Shown: positions 45,501 through 57,800 of the stretch, piece by piece
Layout of the letters: the number at the start of each line of letters is the position of its first letter
How positions within the stretch are numbered: position 1 is the first letter of the stretch
Assembly (NCBI GenBank): GCA_012274445.1
Contig: JAAROD010000081.1
Span: 310,001-374,000, forward strand
Origin: Sclerotiophoma versabilis
Taxonomy: Eukaryota; Ascomycota; Dothideomycetes; Pleosporales; Didymellaceae
Direction of reading: 5' to 3'
DNA length: 64,000 nt
Translations under genes and position numbers: made by a program
Notes under the pieces: model-generated
Databases searched by the model: none
What the model saw: only the letters and a program-made list of their open reading frames with translations
Told to the model about the DNA's origin: nothing

Positions 45501-46077
45501 ACTAAGCCTAGAAGTAATCTATATATAATTAAGTATTTTAAATAGAGTAAAGAACCTATAAATAAGCTACTTACTAGACTATAAAAAGCTCTTTTAGCTA
45601 TAGTACTATAGTACTAAGGTATAGAATAGATATAAGAAAGGATTAAAGAACTAGAAATATTTAAAAAGATTAACTAAGTAGTAACTTAGGTACTTAGACT
45701 TCTATTTAACTCTGTACTTTATACCTATACTACTAGAAAACTACTAAATAAGTAACTTAACTATAATTTAGCTACTTTCTTATTAAATTAGAAAATAAGT
45801 AGAAAGTATATTATATAATTAAGCTGCTTAGTTAGTTATATAAAGATTAATAAGTCTAGAGAATAAGCTATAAGCTACTCTAAAGCTAACTAGAAGCTTA
45901 TTATATTAGTATAATAGTAATAAGTAACTTTAATAGTAAGTAGAAGCCTACTTTAGATAGGTTATATAGCCTATATAGATTTTCTGTATATATAATAAAT
46001 AACTTTTATCTAATTATAGATAGGTACTAATTAAATATAATTAATTACCTAAGTATAGTTCTTTAGGCTTAATTATA
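42511..46077 (+). mobile_element. Copia D: 3' part of a second Copia B-type element
   Basis: Plus-strand match to Copia B from its RT region (about 12,200) to its 3' LTR (45,809-46,077, 269 bp), including the long 3' extension (44,130-45,805). The RT box near 42,625-42,650 reads Y-I-D-N. It is interrupted by the TRIM-like element at 43,455-43,919. The 5' part is missing, cut at the Copia C boundary. RIP-degraded throughout. Confidence 0.75.
43455..43919 (+). mobile_element. TRIM-like mini LTR element, 465 bp
   Basis: 84-bp direct terminal repeats (43,455-43,538 and 43,836-43,919; the second starts TG, both end ATAATA) flank a noncoding internal region. GTTATAAGCCTAGA follows the left repeat as a primer site, and a purine-rich AAATATAAAGAGG lies before the right repeat. 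ATTA occurs on both sides (43,451-43,454 and 43,920-43,923) as a possible TSD. It lies in the Copia D RNase H tail. It encodes nothing and would depend on other elements, plausibly the copias that share its primer site (inference). Confidence 0.65.
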
Positions 46078-49000
46078 ATAAGCTTATAAGCTACTTTATA
46101 GTAGCTTAATTATTATAGTAATAGGTAAGTAGAATATTATCTATATAAAAAAGTAAGACTATTTATTATATATTATTATAGAAGAGGTATAGCTCTACTT
46201 TTAGTACCTTTAAACTAAGTACTAGAAGTATACTAGATAGCTTTATATACTAAAGAACTAGTAAATTATATTATCTATATAGAGCTTATAGTAACTAAAC
46301 TACCTAATTAGGTTTTCTAAACCTATTAAGTAGCTTATAAAGTACTTAGAGTTAGTTTTAGTAGCTTATATTTAGAAATATACCTACTACTTTATATAAG
46401 TAAAGTTCTAGGTTAAACTATATAGCTATTACTACTATAGTATAAAATAATTATATAGTAAGTATTATAGTATAGGTTAACTTAATTAAATTCTTAGCCT
46501 ATAGGTTTTTATAGTTATAAATTCTAGCTTTATACTTTATAAAGTAGCTATTTTAGTTAAATTTATATATAAAAACTTATTTAATTAGTAGTAGCCTATT
46601 CTAGCTACTTAGTAAATTAATTTCTTTTTTATATACTTTTTAATAAGTATTAATTTCTTTTTCTTATATACTTAGTAAAATAAAGTGCATAGTAGGTAGT
46701 ATATAAGCTTCTTCTATTTATTAAAAAGTAAAAAGAGCTTATTATAGTATTTATACTACTTAGTTTAGGTAATAAGTCTCTTAGCGTATAGTATTAAGGT
46801 ATTAACTACTATATATATAGTTATAAGGTCTTTTCTAAGCTCTTTATACCTCACTTTATACTTTAATAGTAGTTTAAGTATCTCTAAATATTCTTCTAAT
46901 TAAGTTAAGCTAATTATAGTATTTAGGCCTACTTTATTATTTTCTTTATTATTATCTCTACGCTTATTACGCTTTTAGTTACAGAGCTAGTAGCTTAACT
47001 AGGTAGCTAGGCCTATAAACCTTTACTACTCTATACTTCTTATACTTAGTTATTAAAATTATACTTTTAGTTAAAGACTATAAGTACTAGTTCTATTAGT
47101 TATTAGGTATAAATAGTATATAGAGAATTATATTAGTTATTACCTAGTAGAATACTATAAGAATAGAGAGTAATAATAAGTAGTATAGAGTAAACTATTT
47201 AGCTTAAGAGTTAGGTTAAGATTCTAAAGCTAAACTTAAATAATAAAGTTAAATAAAAACTATTAGAGTTATATTTATACTAACTATATACTAAAAGATA
47301 TTCTATATAGGCTCTAATATTCTAGTACTATTCTAACTTAGTATATTATAGAATAATATAGAATTTCTTAGAAAATATATAATATATTCTATTAAAGCAT
47401 TCTACTAAGAGATTTAAATAGAGAGAGTAGTATATTATTAATCTCTATATTACTAACCTTCTTAATAACTATTAGATTATCTTTAAGTATTATTAATTCT
47501 TTCTTCTTTTATCTTATACTATATCCTCTTCTAAAGTTTATAATATTAGTTTACTTACTTCTATTATTATTTAAGAAGGTATAAGAATAATTAGAGAGCT
47601 AGGTCTAATAGGTAGAAAAACATAATTCTTATTACCTACTAGTAAGCTTTCTTCTTTAATAGTAGAGTATATATTCTATAAGGTTCTAAGTAGAGTTTTT
47701 AAATAGAAAGCTTCTAAATCTATACTAAGCTACTTAGGTTTAGGTTTAGGTATTAGATTAAGTAAAAGTAGACTTAAGTCTTATTACTTTATATAGATCT
47801 TTATTAGTTTACTATCTAAGCTAACTAATTATATAGTTTTATTCTTAGAAGCTTATTTAGTACTAGACTAGCCTTCTAGTAACTAGCTTCTTTCTAGAGG
47901 TTTACCTCTAAGCTACTACTTAGTAGGTAAGTTAAGTAATTAATCTTCTTTTTCTATAATAGAAAGCTTAATTTCTTCTTCTATATATATAATCTTACTA
48001 GTTTTATAGAGTATATTAACTATAATAGCTACTTTTAATACTAGAATTATTTTAACTTATCTTTACTATAAAAGAGCTTCTTATTAAAGGTTATATTATA
48101 TATTATAATTACCTAGTTAAGTTAGAGCACCTATATTCTATAGATATTAGTAGATTAGTAGCCTATTAAATACCTAATATACTCTTTTAAAAGAACTTTA
48201 AAGCCTCTTTAGTTATACCTAGCTACTTATTCTCTATTTAAGAAGTAGGTAAAGTAGCTATATATATATATTCTACTCTAATTAAATCTTAGATTAGCTA
48301 TAACAGCTTTTACCTACTTAGGTTAGTACTAGTAGAAGTATTATATATACTACTAGTTAAGCTACTTATTTAGGCTCTAAAGCTTATTTATTTATAATAG
48401 GCTTATATTTTAGAGCTAGGCTGCTACTATAACTACTTTAGGCTAGAGCTTCTTAAGTAAGTTTTAGCTACTTTACATCTTAAAAGATTTAGTAATAATC
48501 TTCTATACTTTTTTTTTAGTAGCTCTATTTAGCTTATATATATATAGTAGAACCTATTTAATATTAATAATATACTCTATAGGTAAGTAAGCTAATAGGT
48601 AAGTAAGCTACTTTTACTAAGCCTCTACTTAAGTACTCTTTTAATACTAATATCTTAATAATAACCTATTATTAACGTGTTTTAGAAAGCTTAGGTATAG
48701 CTTATGCTTTAAGCTCTTATATAAAACATAATTCTCTGTTAGTAATATACTATAGCTATCTATAAGGTACCTTAAAGTATACTAAGCTATCAATATACTA
48801 GATAATCTTTATAAGGTAATTCTATACCTAACTTATAAGGTTTAAATAATAATAAGAAGATAGTAATTATTAAATATATAGTTAAGCTAAACACGTAAGA
48901 ATTTAGCCTCTAGCTAGTAGATATAGCTACTATAGCTAATTCTCTGCGTACTAAGCGTAATCTAGGCTCTTTTAGTATAAACTAGCCTAGTAAGTTTATT

Positions 49001-50907
49001 AAGTATTAACTAGAGCTTAAAGTAAAGTTTAATTATAAGTATAACTATAAGTAAGCCTTTTATAAGAATTTAGAGGTTATATAGAGCTAGGTTAGCCTAG
49101 TAGCTAATATTAGAGCTAAGTATAGTATCTAGAAAAATAATACTTATAATATTAATAAGATAGGCTTTATAATAGGCTAGATCTTCTTAGAAGTAGTTAT
49201 TATAGCTTTAGAAAGATAAAAAAGGCTAAAAATAGTCTAGTAAAGTAACTAGAAGTAGATAATAGTTATATAAAGTATTAATATAAAAGAATAGGCTATT
49301 CTACTCTTAATTATCTTTAGAGTATACTACTACCTCTCTAGCTAGTATAAGAAGAAAGACCTACTCTAGAATTAGGTTATTAGAATCTCTAGTAATAGCT
49401 AAACTACTAATAAGCTTAGTCTTAAGTAGTTAAAGTACTTTAATATATATATAAAGAAGTATACTATTAGTACCTACTAATTACTAGTTATTAGTAGCTT
49501 TTAGAGCTATAACTTACTTAAATTCTAATAATACCTAAAGAATAATAAGATTATTAATATATATATACCTCTTTACTTATTATACCTTCTATAGCTACTT
49601 AATATAGGTTATTTTACCTCTTTAAAAAAAGTATATAGGTACTAAGCTAAAATACTTATATATAACTAAATTACTTACTTTATAAAGACTATATTTCTTC
49701 TATACTTTAAAGTAGCCTATAATATAGTATTTACTTCTAGTAATATCTAAGAAGAGTTCTAAGATACTAGATTAGTCTCTTTTAACCTAGAATAAGTTAT
49801 TTTAACTCTTAAAATTAAGCTGCAGACTCTATTACTACTACTCTCTACTAATAGTAAGCTTTAGTAGTTATAAACTTTTAGTAATACTTTAGAATTTAGA
49901 TTATAATTAACTTTAATTTAAGAGAAGTATAAGAAGTAGTAGAGTAGCTTACTAAACTCTATTCTAAGTATACTTAAGCACTATATAAAGAAGAGAGTAA
50001 TTTTATTCTATAAGTTAGTTTTAGCCTAATAGAAAATTAGTAAGATTTAAGCAGCTAATAAGGCTACTATATAATAAAAGTTATATAAAAAAAAAGTAGG
50101 TTTAGAAGAAAGAAACTCTAATAGTAAGAGATAGGTAGTAACTAGCAGCTCTAGAGAAGTTTAGAGTATATAGTAATAAGAAGAAGCTAAAGAAGTAGGT
50201 ACGCGCTTAAGAGAGTAAGCTAATCTAAAGACACTATAGAAGGTATAATTAGACTAGCTATAATATATAAATATATAATATTAATATAGAAGTAGTCTTT
50301 AAATAATATTATATACTATAGTCTGCTATAGAGTATTAAAGTATAGTATTTTAGGCTATAATAGGTTATATTTTAGTAGAGGCTTAGTAAAAGAAGCTTA
50401 CTTACCTATTAGCTTACTTACCTATAGAGTATATTATCTATTTTAAGTACCTAGTATTTATATAAGAAGCTTTCTTACTATAGTAAAGTAGTAGTATTAT
50501 TATTCTAGCTTATTTTATATATATAGAGCTTATACTAGGTAACTACTTAGCTTATAGAAATTATAATAATATATAAAATCTTAGTTTAAGTTTTTTCTTA
50601 TAGTATATATATAAAGAGCTTTTAACTATAGTACTTCTTAATTAAAAGTATTTATAGTTTACTACTTTTACTTAGATATATATTAAATAGATTCTATTTA
50701 ATTTTTAAAAATAGCTAAGTAGGCTTTTTATAAGGTTTATATATAATAAACTACTTAGTATATATAGTTATATATACCTTATAGTTCTTTTAGAGTATTC
50801 TACTTAAATATATACTATATACACACTATATAAGTACTTAAAAAGCTTCTAGGCCTAAATAGCTAGCTTAGGTATACTATAGCTACTCTATTAAACTTTT
50901 AGAGTAA
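46078..50907 (-). mobile_element. Copia E: RIP-degraded minus-strand copia fragment, split by pogo 1
   Basis: 46,130-48,560 aligns in the same direction with Copia C 37,950-39,890, and 50,441-50,907 continues the match (Copia C about 39,900-40,350). So one minus-strand copia was split by the DNA transposon at 48,573-50,431. No LTR of its own was found at the left edge, and the right edge is cut at the second transposon. All frames are closed. Confidence 0.65.
48573..50431 (+). mobile_element. Pogo/Fot1-like DNA transposon 1, RIP-degraded, 1,859 bp
   Basis: Terminal inverted repeats of at least 58 bp start TACTCTATAGG at both ends and are flanked by TA, the Tc1/mariner-type target. Each TIR holds a doubled AGGTAAGTAAGCT motif. 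The plus strand reads as a pogo-type DDE transposase if stops are taken as RIP-mutated codons: a G-F-I-I-G-Q-I tract near 49,170, an I-V-I-Q-S-I-N tract, an S-N-S-Q-T-T-N-K-L block near 49,400, a F-Q-Q-Y block near 49,510, and the Leu/Pro-type tract before it. Fot1-class elements are about 1.9 kb with one transposase gene (family knowledge). Confidence 0.75.
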
Positions 50908-50909
50908 TA

Positions 50910-52769
50910 TACCTTATAGGTAAGCTATATATATAGGTAAGCTATATACTTTTACTAAGACTATACTATAATACTACTCTTCTACTAATACCTTACTAAT
51001 AATACTAAATAGATATATTAAAAAAAGCTTAGGTATAGCTTATAATTAAAGCTCTTAAAAGAAATATAAAGCTCTTTTTATAATATACTATAGCTATCTA
51101 TAAGGTCTTTAAAACTATACTATATAACTAATATACTAAACAACGTTTATATACTAATACTATAGCTAACTTATAGAACTAAAATAATACTAAGAAGTAA
51201 GTAATTATTAAGTATATACTTAAGTTAGTTATAGAAGAGTTTCTTTCTTAGCTTATCGCTATAGCTAATATAACTAATTCTTTATATAATAAGTATAGTC
51301 TAGGCTATATTAGCCTAAACTAGCCTAGTATATTTATTAAGTACTTACTAGAGCTTATAATAAAGTTTAATTAAAAGTATAACTATAAGAAAGCTCTCTG
51401 CAAGAACTCTAAGGTAATCTAGAGCTAGTATAGCCTATTAGCTAATATTAGAAGTAAGTATAATATCTAGAATAATAATACTTATAACTTTAATAAAGCT
51501 AGCTTTATAATAGGTATTATATTAATAGAAGTAGTTATTATAGCTTTAGAGTAATAGAAATAGCTAAAAGTAGTCTTACTAGGTAATAGAGAGTAGATAA
51601 TAGTTATATAGAGCGTTAATACTAAAGAGTAAGCTATTCTACTCTTTATTATCTTTAAAGTATACTACTACCTCTCTTTCTAGTATAAAGAGAAGAACCT
51701 ACTATAAAATTAGAAAATTAGAGTTACTAATAATAGCTAGACTACTAATAAGCTTAGTATAAACTAGCTAAAGTACTTTAATATATATTTAAAGAAATAT
51801 ACTATTAGTACTTACTATTTACTAGTTATTAATAGCTATAAAAGCTATAACTTACTTAAAGTCTAGTAATACTATAAGATTAATAGAATTATTACTACCT
51901 ATATACCTTCTTACTTATTATACCTTCTATAGCCTTTTAATATAGGTTATTTTACTTATTTAAAGAAAGCGTATAGGCACTAAGCTAAAAACCTTTTCTA
52001 TAACTAAATTAACTATATTATAAGTTTTAAGATTCTACTATACTTTATAGTAGCTTTTAAGGCTTTATTTACTTCTAGTAATATTTAAAGAAAGTTCTAA
52101 AGAGCTAAACTAGTTCTATTTAACCTAGAATAGGTTATATTAACTCTTAATATAAAGCTATATACTCTATTACTATAACTTTCTATTAATAATATACTTT
52201 AGTAGTTATAGACCTCTAGTAATACTCTAGAACTTAGCTTATAATTAATATTTATAATAATAAGAATTTAAAAGTATATAGATAGCTTACTAACCTTTAT
52301 AGTTAAGGTATTTAAAAAGGTCTTAAAGAAAGTAGTAATAATTATATACAAGCTAGTATTAGTATAATAGAAGATTACTAAGCTTTAAGTAGTAAATTAG
52401 GCTACTTTATACTAAAAATTATATAAAAGAAAGTAAGTTAAAGTAAAAGAGACTCTTATAGTTAAGAAGAGGTAGTAGATAACTACTTTAAAGAAGTTTA
52501 GAGTATATAGTAATAGTAAGAAGTAGAAAAAGAAAGTATATACTAAAGAGGCTAAGTTCTTCTAATAATACCTTAGATAGTATAGAAAGACTAGGTATAA
52601 CGTGTAAATATATAAGAATAAAGTAGAAGAGGTTTCTAAGTAATATTATAGGTTATTATGCCCTATATAGTACTAAAGTAGGTTGTTATAGGCTATAATA
52701 GGGCTAGGTTTATTATAGTCTTAGTAAAAGTACACAGCTTACCTATATGCACAGCTTACCTGTAAGGTA
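50910..52769 (+). mobile_element. Pogo/Fot1-like DNA transposon 2, RIP-degraded, 1,860 bp
   Basis: Direct-repeat relative of transposon 1, same orientation and almost the same length, with its own TIRs (right end read inward TACCTTACAGGTAAGCTGTG) flanked by TA. The right TIR is less mutated than the left and shows the doubled AGGTAAGCTGTG motif clearly. The transposase remnant aligns with that of element 1 over its whole length (for example F-I-I-G near 51,510). Not functional. Confidence 0.75.
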
Positions 52770-52771
52770 TA

Positions 52772-53140
52772 TTATTATCTAGGTTTTATAAGTTAGGTAC
52801 AGAATTAGTATATAAAGGTTATTTGCTAAGTTAATTACTTAGTGTAGATTAGAGGACCCTATAGATAGCTGCAACATATTACTAGGAGAGGTTCGCGTCT
52901 TGTTTAAGAGCCTAGACTGTAAGCTGTATCTAATGCTCTTTTAACGCGTCTAAGTAGTGTTGTTAGGAAGGTATTAGTATAGGAAGGGTGGTTTGGTGGG
53001 GGCTTAGCAAAAGTGATTAACTCGCCTGTTAATTAACTCGCCTGTGGAGTACGTTATTTAGATATTAACATTGTTTCTGCTTTTCTATACTATAGAGAGT
53101 TTAGTAATTGCAACTGTATTAGTCTTATTTTATATAAAGT
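52772..53140. repeat. Isochore edge with a pogo-type terminal repeat remnant
   Basis: Composition climbs from AT-rich to normal over this stretch. At 53,001-53,051 the sequence CTTAGCAAAAGTG followed by two copies of AACTCGCCTGT 16 bp apart and ending GTGGAGTA has the same layout as the right TIR of transposon 2 (CTTAGTAAAAGTA, then doubled AGCTTACCT, ending AAGGTA). It looks like the right end of a third, different pogo-type element. I found no left end. No gene is seen. Confidence 0.45.
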
Positions 53141-56065
53141 CTACCGTGTTTCCCACCAATGCTTCTTTTTAATCTGTCCTGCGCCTGCGACCTCTGCACC
53201 GCCTCTGCTAGTGCTTCGAGCATTGCCCCAATAGCCCCATTTATCATGCTGGTCCCAGAACCACCAACGCCCAAGCTCTTGAGCCAATCTTACCCATTCT
53301 TGAGCTTTCGCACCATGCCTAAGCTTCATCTTTGTCACCAGTTCGTCAATGGTCCATGCTATTGTTGGGTCTGCTTCAGTGGGATCTGTGGCGAGATCGG
53401 TAAATCGTAGTGGAATGCTTGAGCAAAGTGGTAACACGAGTCGAAAAGTTGTGGAAGCATCGCTGATTGCCAAGATCGACCCGCCAGGGTTGATTGCCGA
53501 AAAGTGGAATGGCTGAAAGAATGCCTTCTCTGTACCGCCACCTGCAGTCAGGATACTGAAGTTCAGGTTGCGAATCAATGAGTTGCCTTGATATCTCGGC
53601 AACAAGGTCTTGGCAGCTTCAGCAGCCGACTCTGGAAGGGAATTTGTCCGCAGCAGGATATCAAGGACAGTGGGTATGATAGACAAAGGTGTCGTTGAGG
53701 CCTCCAACTGTAGGCGTGGTAGATCTGGATGAATGAAGAGGAGTGGTATCGCGAAATTAGAGACATGCCCGTTGTTTACCCCAGATTGCGACTTGTCCAG
53801 AGAGCTGAATGCCAGCCCGTGGTCCCCTGTCATGATAACAAGCGTTTCATTGAGCGCGCCAACTTCGTGCATCATCTGGAAAATATCGGAGACCCAATCG
53901 TCCTGGTATTTGATGGTGTTCAGATATCCTTCTAAAGGGTCCTCAGGGCGCCAACGCTGTTTGCTCAAGTATTCTGTGCGCCCAGCCCAATCTTTAGGCG
54001 TCGCGAACGGGTGATGCGTGGAGCTTGTAAGGTGGGAAACGAAGAGTCGTTTTTGATGCTGTCGGGCATCAACAAACATATCGCGCAAGTAATCGAGGCT
54101 TTCTGTTTCAGGGTATCCAAAGTAGTTCACCCATGGCTGCTTTGGAGGGTAGTGTTTTGAGCTCGGGTCAGAAAGAACTCGTTCCACAATGATGTTTCTG
54201 AAGCCCATCTTTTCGTCCAATACGTCTTGGGAATCAAACTGATCGGTGACCGACTGGACCATTGCTGACTCCCAGGGCCACGTGCGATGGTCCTCCGAAT
54301 GATTTCCATCGTCCCTTTGTGGTGTCTCTGGGTGCTTTTGACGTGCATGAACGCTCATCATTTCCAGAATCTGCGGTAAGCAAGATTGGTAGATTTGACC
54401 TTTGACCTCCTCAGTGAAGTCTACTGGCAATGGCTCTACACCACAGTGGCTGCTGAGCAAACTTTTCAGAGTATACGCTGCTTGTGTGACAGCTCCCCGA
54501 ACATTAATACTACCCATACCATCCTTGAAGGCATGCCTCCATGACCCGTCAGAAACAGCACCATCTTCCATTCGGAAGCCATTGGATTCGCCAGAAAGAA
54601 AGGTCGCCACATTGGTAAAGTTTTGAAGTTTCATGTCCAGCTCCTGGCTCGCGTTGATTGATGTGTAGGATGATAGAATCGTCTTATAAGCATGGCTGTC
54701 TTTCTTCAATGGAAACATGTCTTTGCGGGTACTCTCGAGCGTTAAGAGTAGAACGTTTTTGATGACAGGCTTCTTGGCTCTGATACCCTCCGCTAGGGCA
54801 TCAAACACGTTAGCATCGAGATTCGACAACTTCAGTGGGTCGCAAAATGGCTCGTATCCAGATCCAAAACCATGTTGATGTTTCTTCTGAGGTCTGTCAT
54901 GGTGAAAGTCGGTATGTGTATCCCCGGAAAGTAGAGGTAGCCCATCGTGAGGCAGACGGTCTGGAAATGGGCCATTATGTTCATGCTGAAATGGAGGCGG
55001 GTGATTCCCGTGAGGAAGAGGCCCACGAGGTGCGCAGCTATTTGGAGCGTCACAATTTGGGTGTTCCTGCCATAATGGAGGTCCAGGTCCATTTGCCCTG
55101 CTACAAGTCCGCGAACGAGGCATCCAGTCTAGAGATCCAGTCTGACCAAAGTATTCCGCGAATTGCTCCCAAGGAAACAGTACGCGCTCTACGGGATGAG
55201 CCAGGCAAAACTCAGAATTAATGGGTTGGAACAAGGCTGCCTCTATGAGAGTCACAGGAAGTGATCCGGACATATGTGCGTATGGTGGTGATGTTGGTCG
55301 GACAAGCTGTAGAAACATAACTAAGAAGCTGAGAGTCAAGGTTGTGAAAGCAACGGCTATAGCTTTCGGTGTGCCGAGAGCAGCGTCATGGCTGGCGACG
55401 CGCTGCTCCGGGCTGCCAAGCGATCGGGATTGTTCTTCGAGAGGGATAAGCAATTCCTCAGCTTCTGTGATCTTTGACGTTTTTTTGATGAGTTGATAGC
55501 TCTGTCGAAATGAGCGACCGATCGTATGCAGTACATGATCGACAGCATCGTAAAGTTTTGGCGAAATAACCCATGCGATGCCGTACAAGATTGCATAAGC
55601 CATACTCAATGCAGGCAATCCAGATAGCAGCAGACCAAGGCCTCCGCTGCCGCCAAGGACTCTGCTAGCTGCCATCCATTGAATTTCGCCGCCCGTCTCA
55701 ACGAAGAATGATACCTGTGCGGCAGAACAACCTGCCGTAAAGAGACTGTGGCCGCATGGTTCAGTGGTCGAAGACTAGTGCTCAGTTGTATGGGTGACTT
55801 ACGCCAGAAAAGCTCCGATGAATCTCCTAATAGTAGATGGTTGACTACCATTTTGTCTGTAGACGAGAATCTTGCTGCCGATAAGCAAGATAACATCTGG
55901 CAGTAGGAATGTAGGGAAGTAGAGAAGATACAGAAGGATTGGCAATGATCCTACGTGACTCCCAAGATGCAGTAGTTTAGCGGTAAAATAGCTGATAAAG
56001 AATAACCCAAATTGAGCCTTGGGCCTCAGGACAACCTGGAAAGGTGCGAAGAAATTGACCTGCAT
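53141..56065 (-). CDS. Membrane-bound sulfatase-like (alkaline phosphatase superfamily) protein, 2 exons
   Basis: Spliced CDS: exon 1 56,065-55,803, intron 55,802-55,746 (57 nt, GTAAGT...CACAG), exon 2 55,745-53,141; 955 aa. The intron is chosen because it alone keeps frame and joins into V-S-F-F-V-E-T-G-G-E-I-Q-W, typical of this fungal family as I recall it. The first in-frame ATG is 56,065; the frame upstream has no ATG. The N-terminus has several hydrophobic membrane segments, with two more in exon 2. The C-terminal half is the catalytic domain: L-T-L-E-S-T-R-K-D near 54,720-54,755 (the Ser/Thr nucleophile region) and M-T-G-D-H-G near 53,805-53,840 (metal site), with H-H-P-F-A between. 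A His/Pro-rich stretch near 54,860-55,110 looks like a low-complexity insert. Probably hydrolyses or transfers a sulfate or phosphate ester at a membrane; substrate unknown. The stop lies at the edge of the AT-rich block. Confidence 0.85.
55746..55802 (-). other. Intron of the sulfatase-like gene
   Basis: 57 nt, GTAAGT donor and CACAG acceptor on the minus strand. The total exon length of 2,868 nt is divisible by three. The downstream acceptors CGGCAG and GCACAG would break the frame. Confidence 0.8.
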
Positions 56066-57800
56066 TGCATCGGGACAGGTTGCGGCCGTGGAATCGTAAA
56101 TCGTTAGTACACAAAGGTCCTCAAAAGAGGGTGGCAGAGAGAAGGAAGGATCGCAAGAATCAAGATCTGAGGCCACTAAGGGCGATCTCTTAGTTGCGAG
56201 ACATCATTGTCTCAATAACACGGAGCACCATCTGAGCAAAGTGTCGCGCGGTTGTCGCGTGCACACATGTAGGAGCACCGGAAGCATTTCTCCGCTGCAA
56301 AGTTCACTCCACTCTGCAAGACTCGTGCTTGCTGCCCAGCGCTCAGCCACCATTAAGACAATCCTTCAAACAAGGGGACGCTCAGGAGGTATAAGATTGG
56401 AGGTGATGGTCTCCACAATACCAGAAATGGAACTGACAGGCGTCCATGGACCATGGGGCTTTACCTAGAGAAGACTAGCTTCCCTCAATAACGCCGGCCG
56501 GCCGGCCGCGATATTATTCAGGGTGATGAAAGGTGCAGGTCCAGGCGCACTGAGGCTTGAAGGGGTAGCGAAGCACGTGCTTCTCAGGGGATCATCAGGG
56601 CCTCTGAATCATGGCGGGGGACCGTTTTCGCTGGCAGACGTGCAGTGCTGCGTGCTGTACACCAGTAACGTGGCTGGGCGTCTCCCTCCACATTATCGAT
56701 AGACCCCAGGGATGCTTCGGCATACTTGTTTCTGGACTGCTGAAATACGAGGCGGGAACATTTTGGCGCCGGTTGGTGTAGTCTCGGTACGCAGTATGCC
56801 GCAACTGCCAAAAGCTGCCCGTCCGGTGAACATCGTGCTGTGCTAGAATGATGTCGGCGGTTACTCTTATTCAGGCCAATCGTGTGTTCTCCTTTGGTAA
56901 CATCATACAGTTTTCTGTGTGTCGTTATTCGCTTGAAACGATGCTTAGGGTGAGGGAAGTCCAAGATCCACCCGACCCTGCACCCTGCAAAACCCACCGG
57001 CGTACCCCAAGGCTTGAGTCTGGACCTTGGAGCCGACCTTTCTCTGCATCGAACGGATGGCTGTGCATCATGCACATGTACTCACACTTTGTCATGTCTT
57101 GCGAGTACTGCGGCAAAACCGAGACCTCCATTAGCGGCGTTTCAACGTAGATGTATAAGCGACGTATCTGTTCGGAGCCGGTTCGCACCATTGACGATCT
57201 TGTGTTGCGTGCAGCTTCGCACAAGAACAGTCACTGCACACATTAGTTCTGACATTACAGCATGGGATTTGTCATGCGGATGATCATCAAGATGCAATAG
57301 TGTAAGGTATCGATACCTGAGTCCTGTAGTGATAAGTCCAGCACAGCAAGGTTTGTCGAATGATGCAGTGCTTCATTGGTATTCGTTATATGCTAACAGG
57401 AGGTTTGTAGTCAAGCCGATCATACTTGGCTTTGTTATATGCTGAGCCCAAGGTAGCTTACCCGGCTCCCGGTAGCGACCTGTCAATAATGGCCAAGCCG
57501 GTAGTGGATCCAATGAGTAAGAGACGTGCGGTATATGCTGCTAAGTAGTCAAGCAGTTGTACCTTTTTCCACCAGCAGTGAAAGCTGGTTATGTCGCTAC
57601 ACTTTTGATGCAACCTAAGAGTAAATTGTCATGTCGTTATGATATGACTGTCCAAGTCGCTAGGCCAGCCGTGACGTCACGACTACGATTCCAACGCCTC
57701 CTCAATCCCCAACTATCGTTAACATCAGTATCAAGCGAGGAAACTCGCTTTTGCAAAATCCAAACGACTGTGTTTACACCTGCTCTGCTTCGCGTTCGAA
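56066..57800. other. Intergenic region, no supportable gene
   Basis: About 1.7 kb of normal composition between the divergent sulfatase-like and NTF2-like genes; it should hold both promoters. A 17-bp GCCGGCCGGCCGGCCGC run lies at 56,495-56,511. Short ORFs exist on both strands but overlap one another and show no convincing family signature; the longest (56,584-57,075, minus) carries one WD40-like C-S-P-D-G-Q-L-L-A-V, which alone is weak. Confidence 0.5.

Noticed and set aside
55746..55765. Alternative acceptors (CGGCAG, GCACAG) for the sulfatase-like intron
   Set aside because: Both put the conserved exon 2 out of frame with exon 1; only CCACAG keeps frame.
56062..56176. Longer sulfatase-like N-terminus starting at 56,176
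   Set aside because: That codon is GTG, the added residues are hydrophilic before the first membrane segment, and the first in-frame ATG is 56,065.
56584..57075. 163-aa minus-strand ORF with a WD40-like C-S-P-D-G-Q-L-L-A-V
   Set aside because: Only one repeat-like motif, no other WD40 repeats, and overlapping competing ORFs on both strands.
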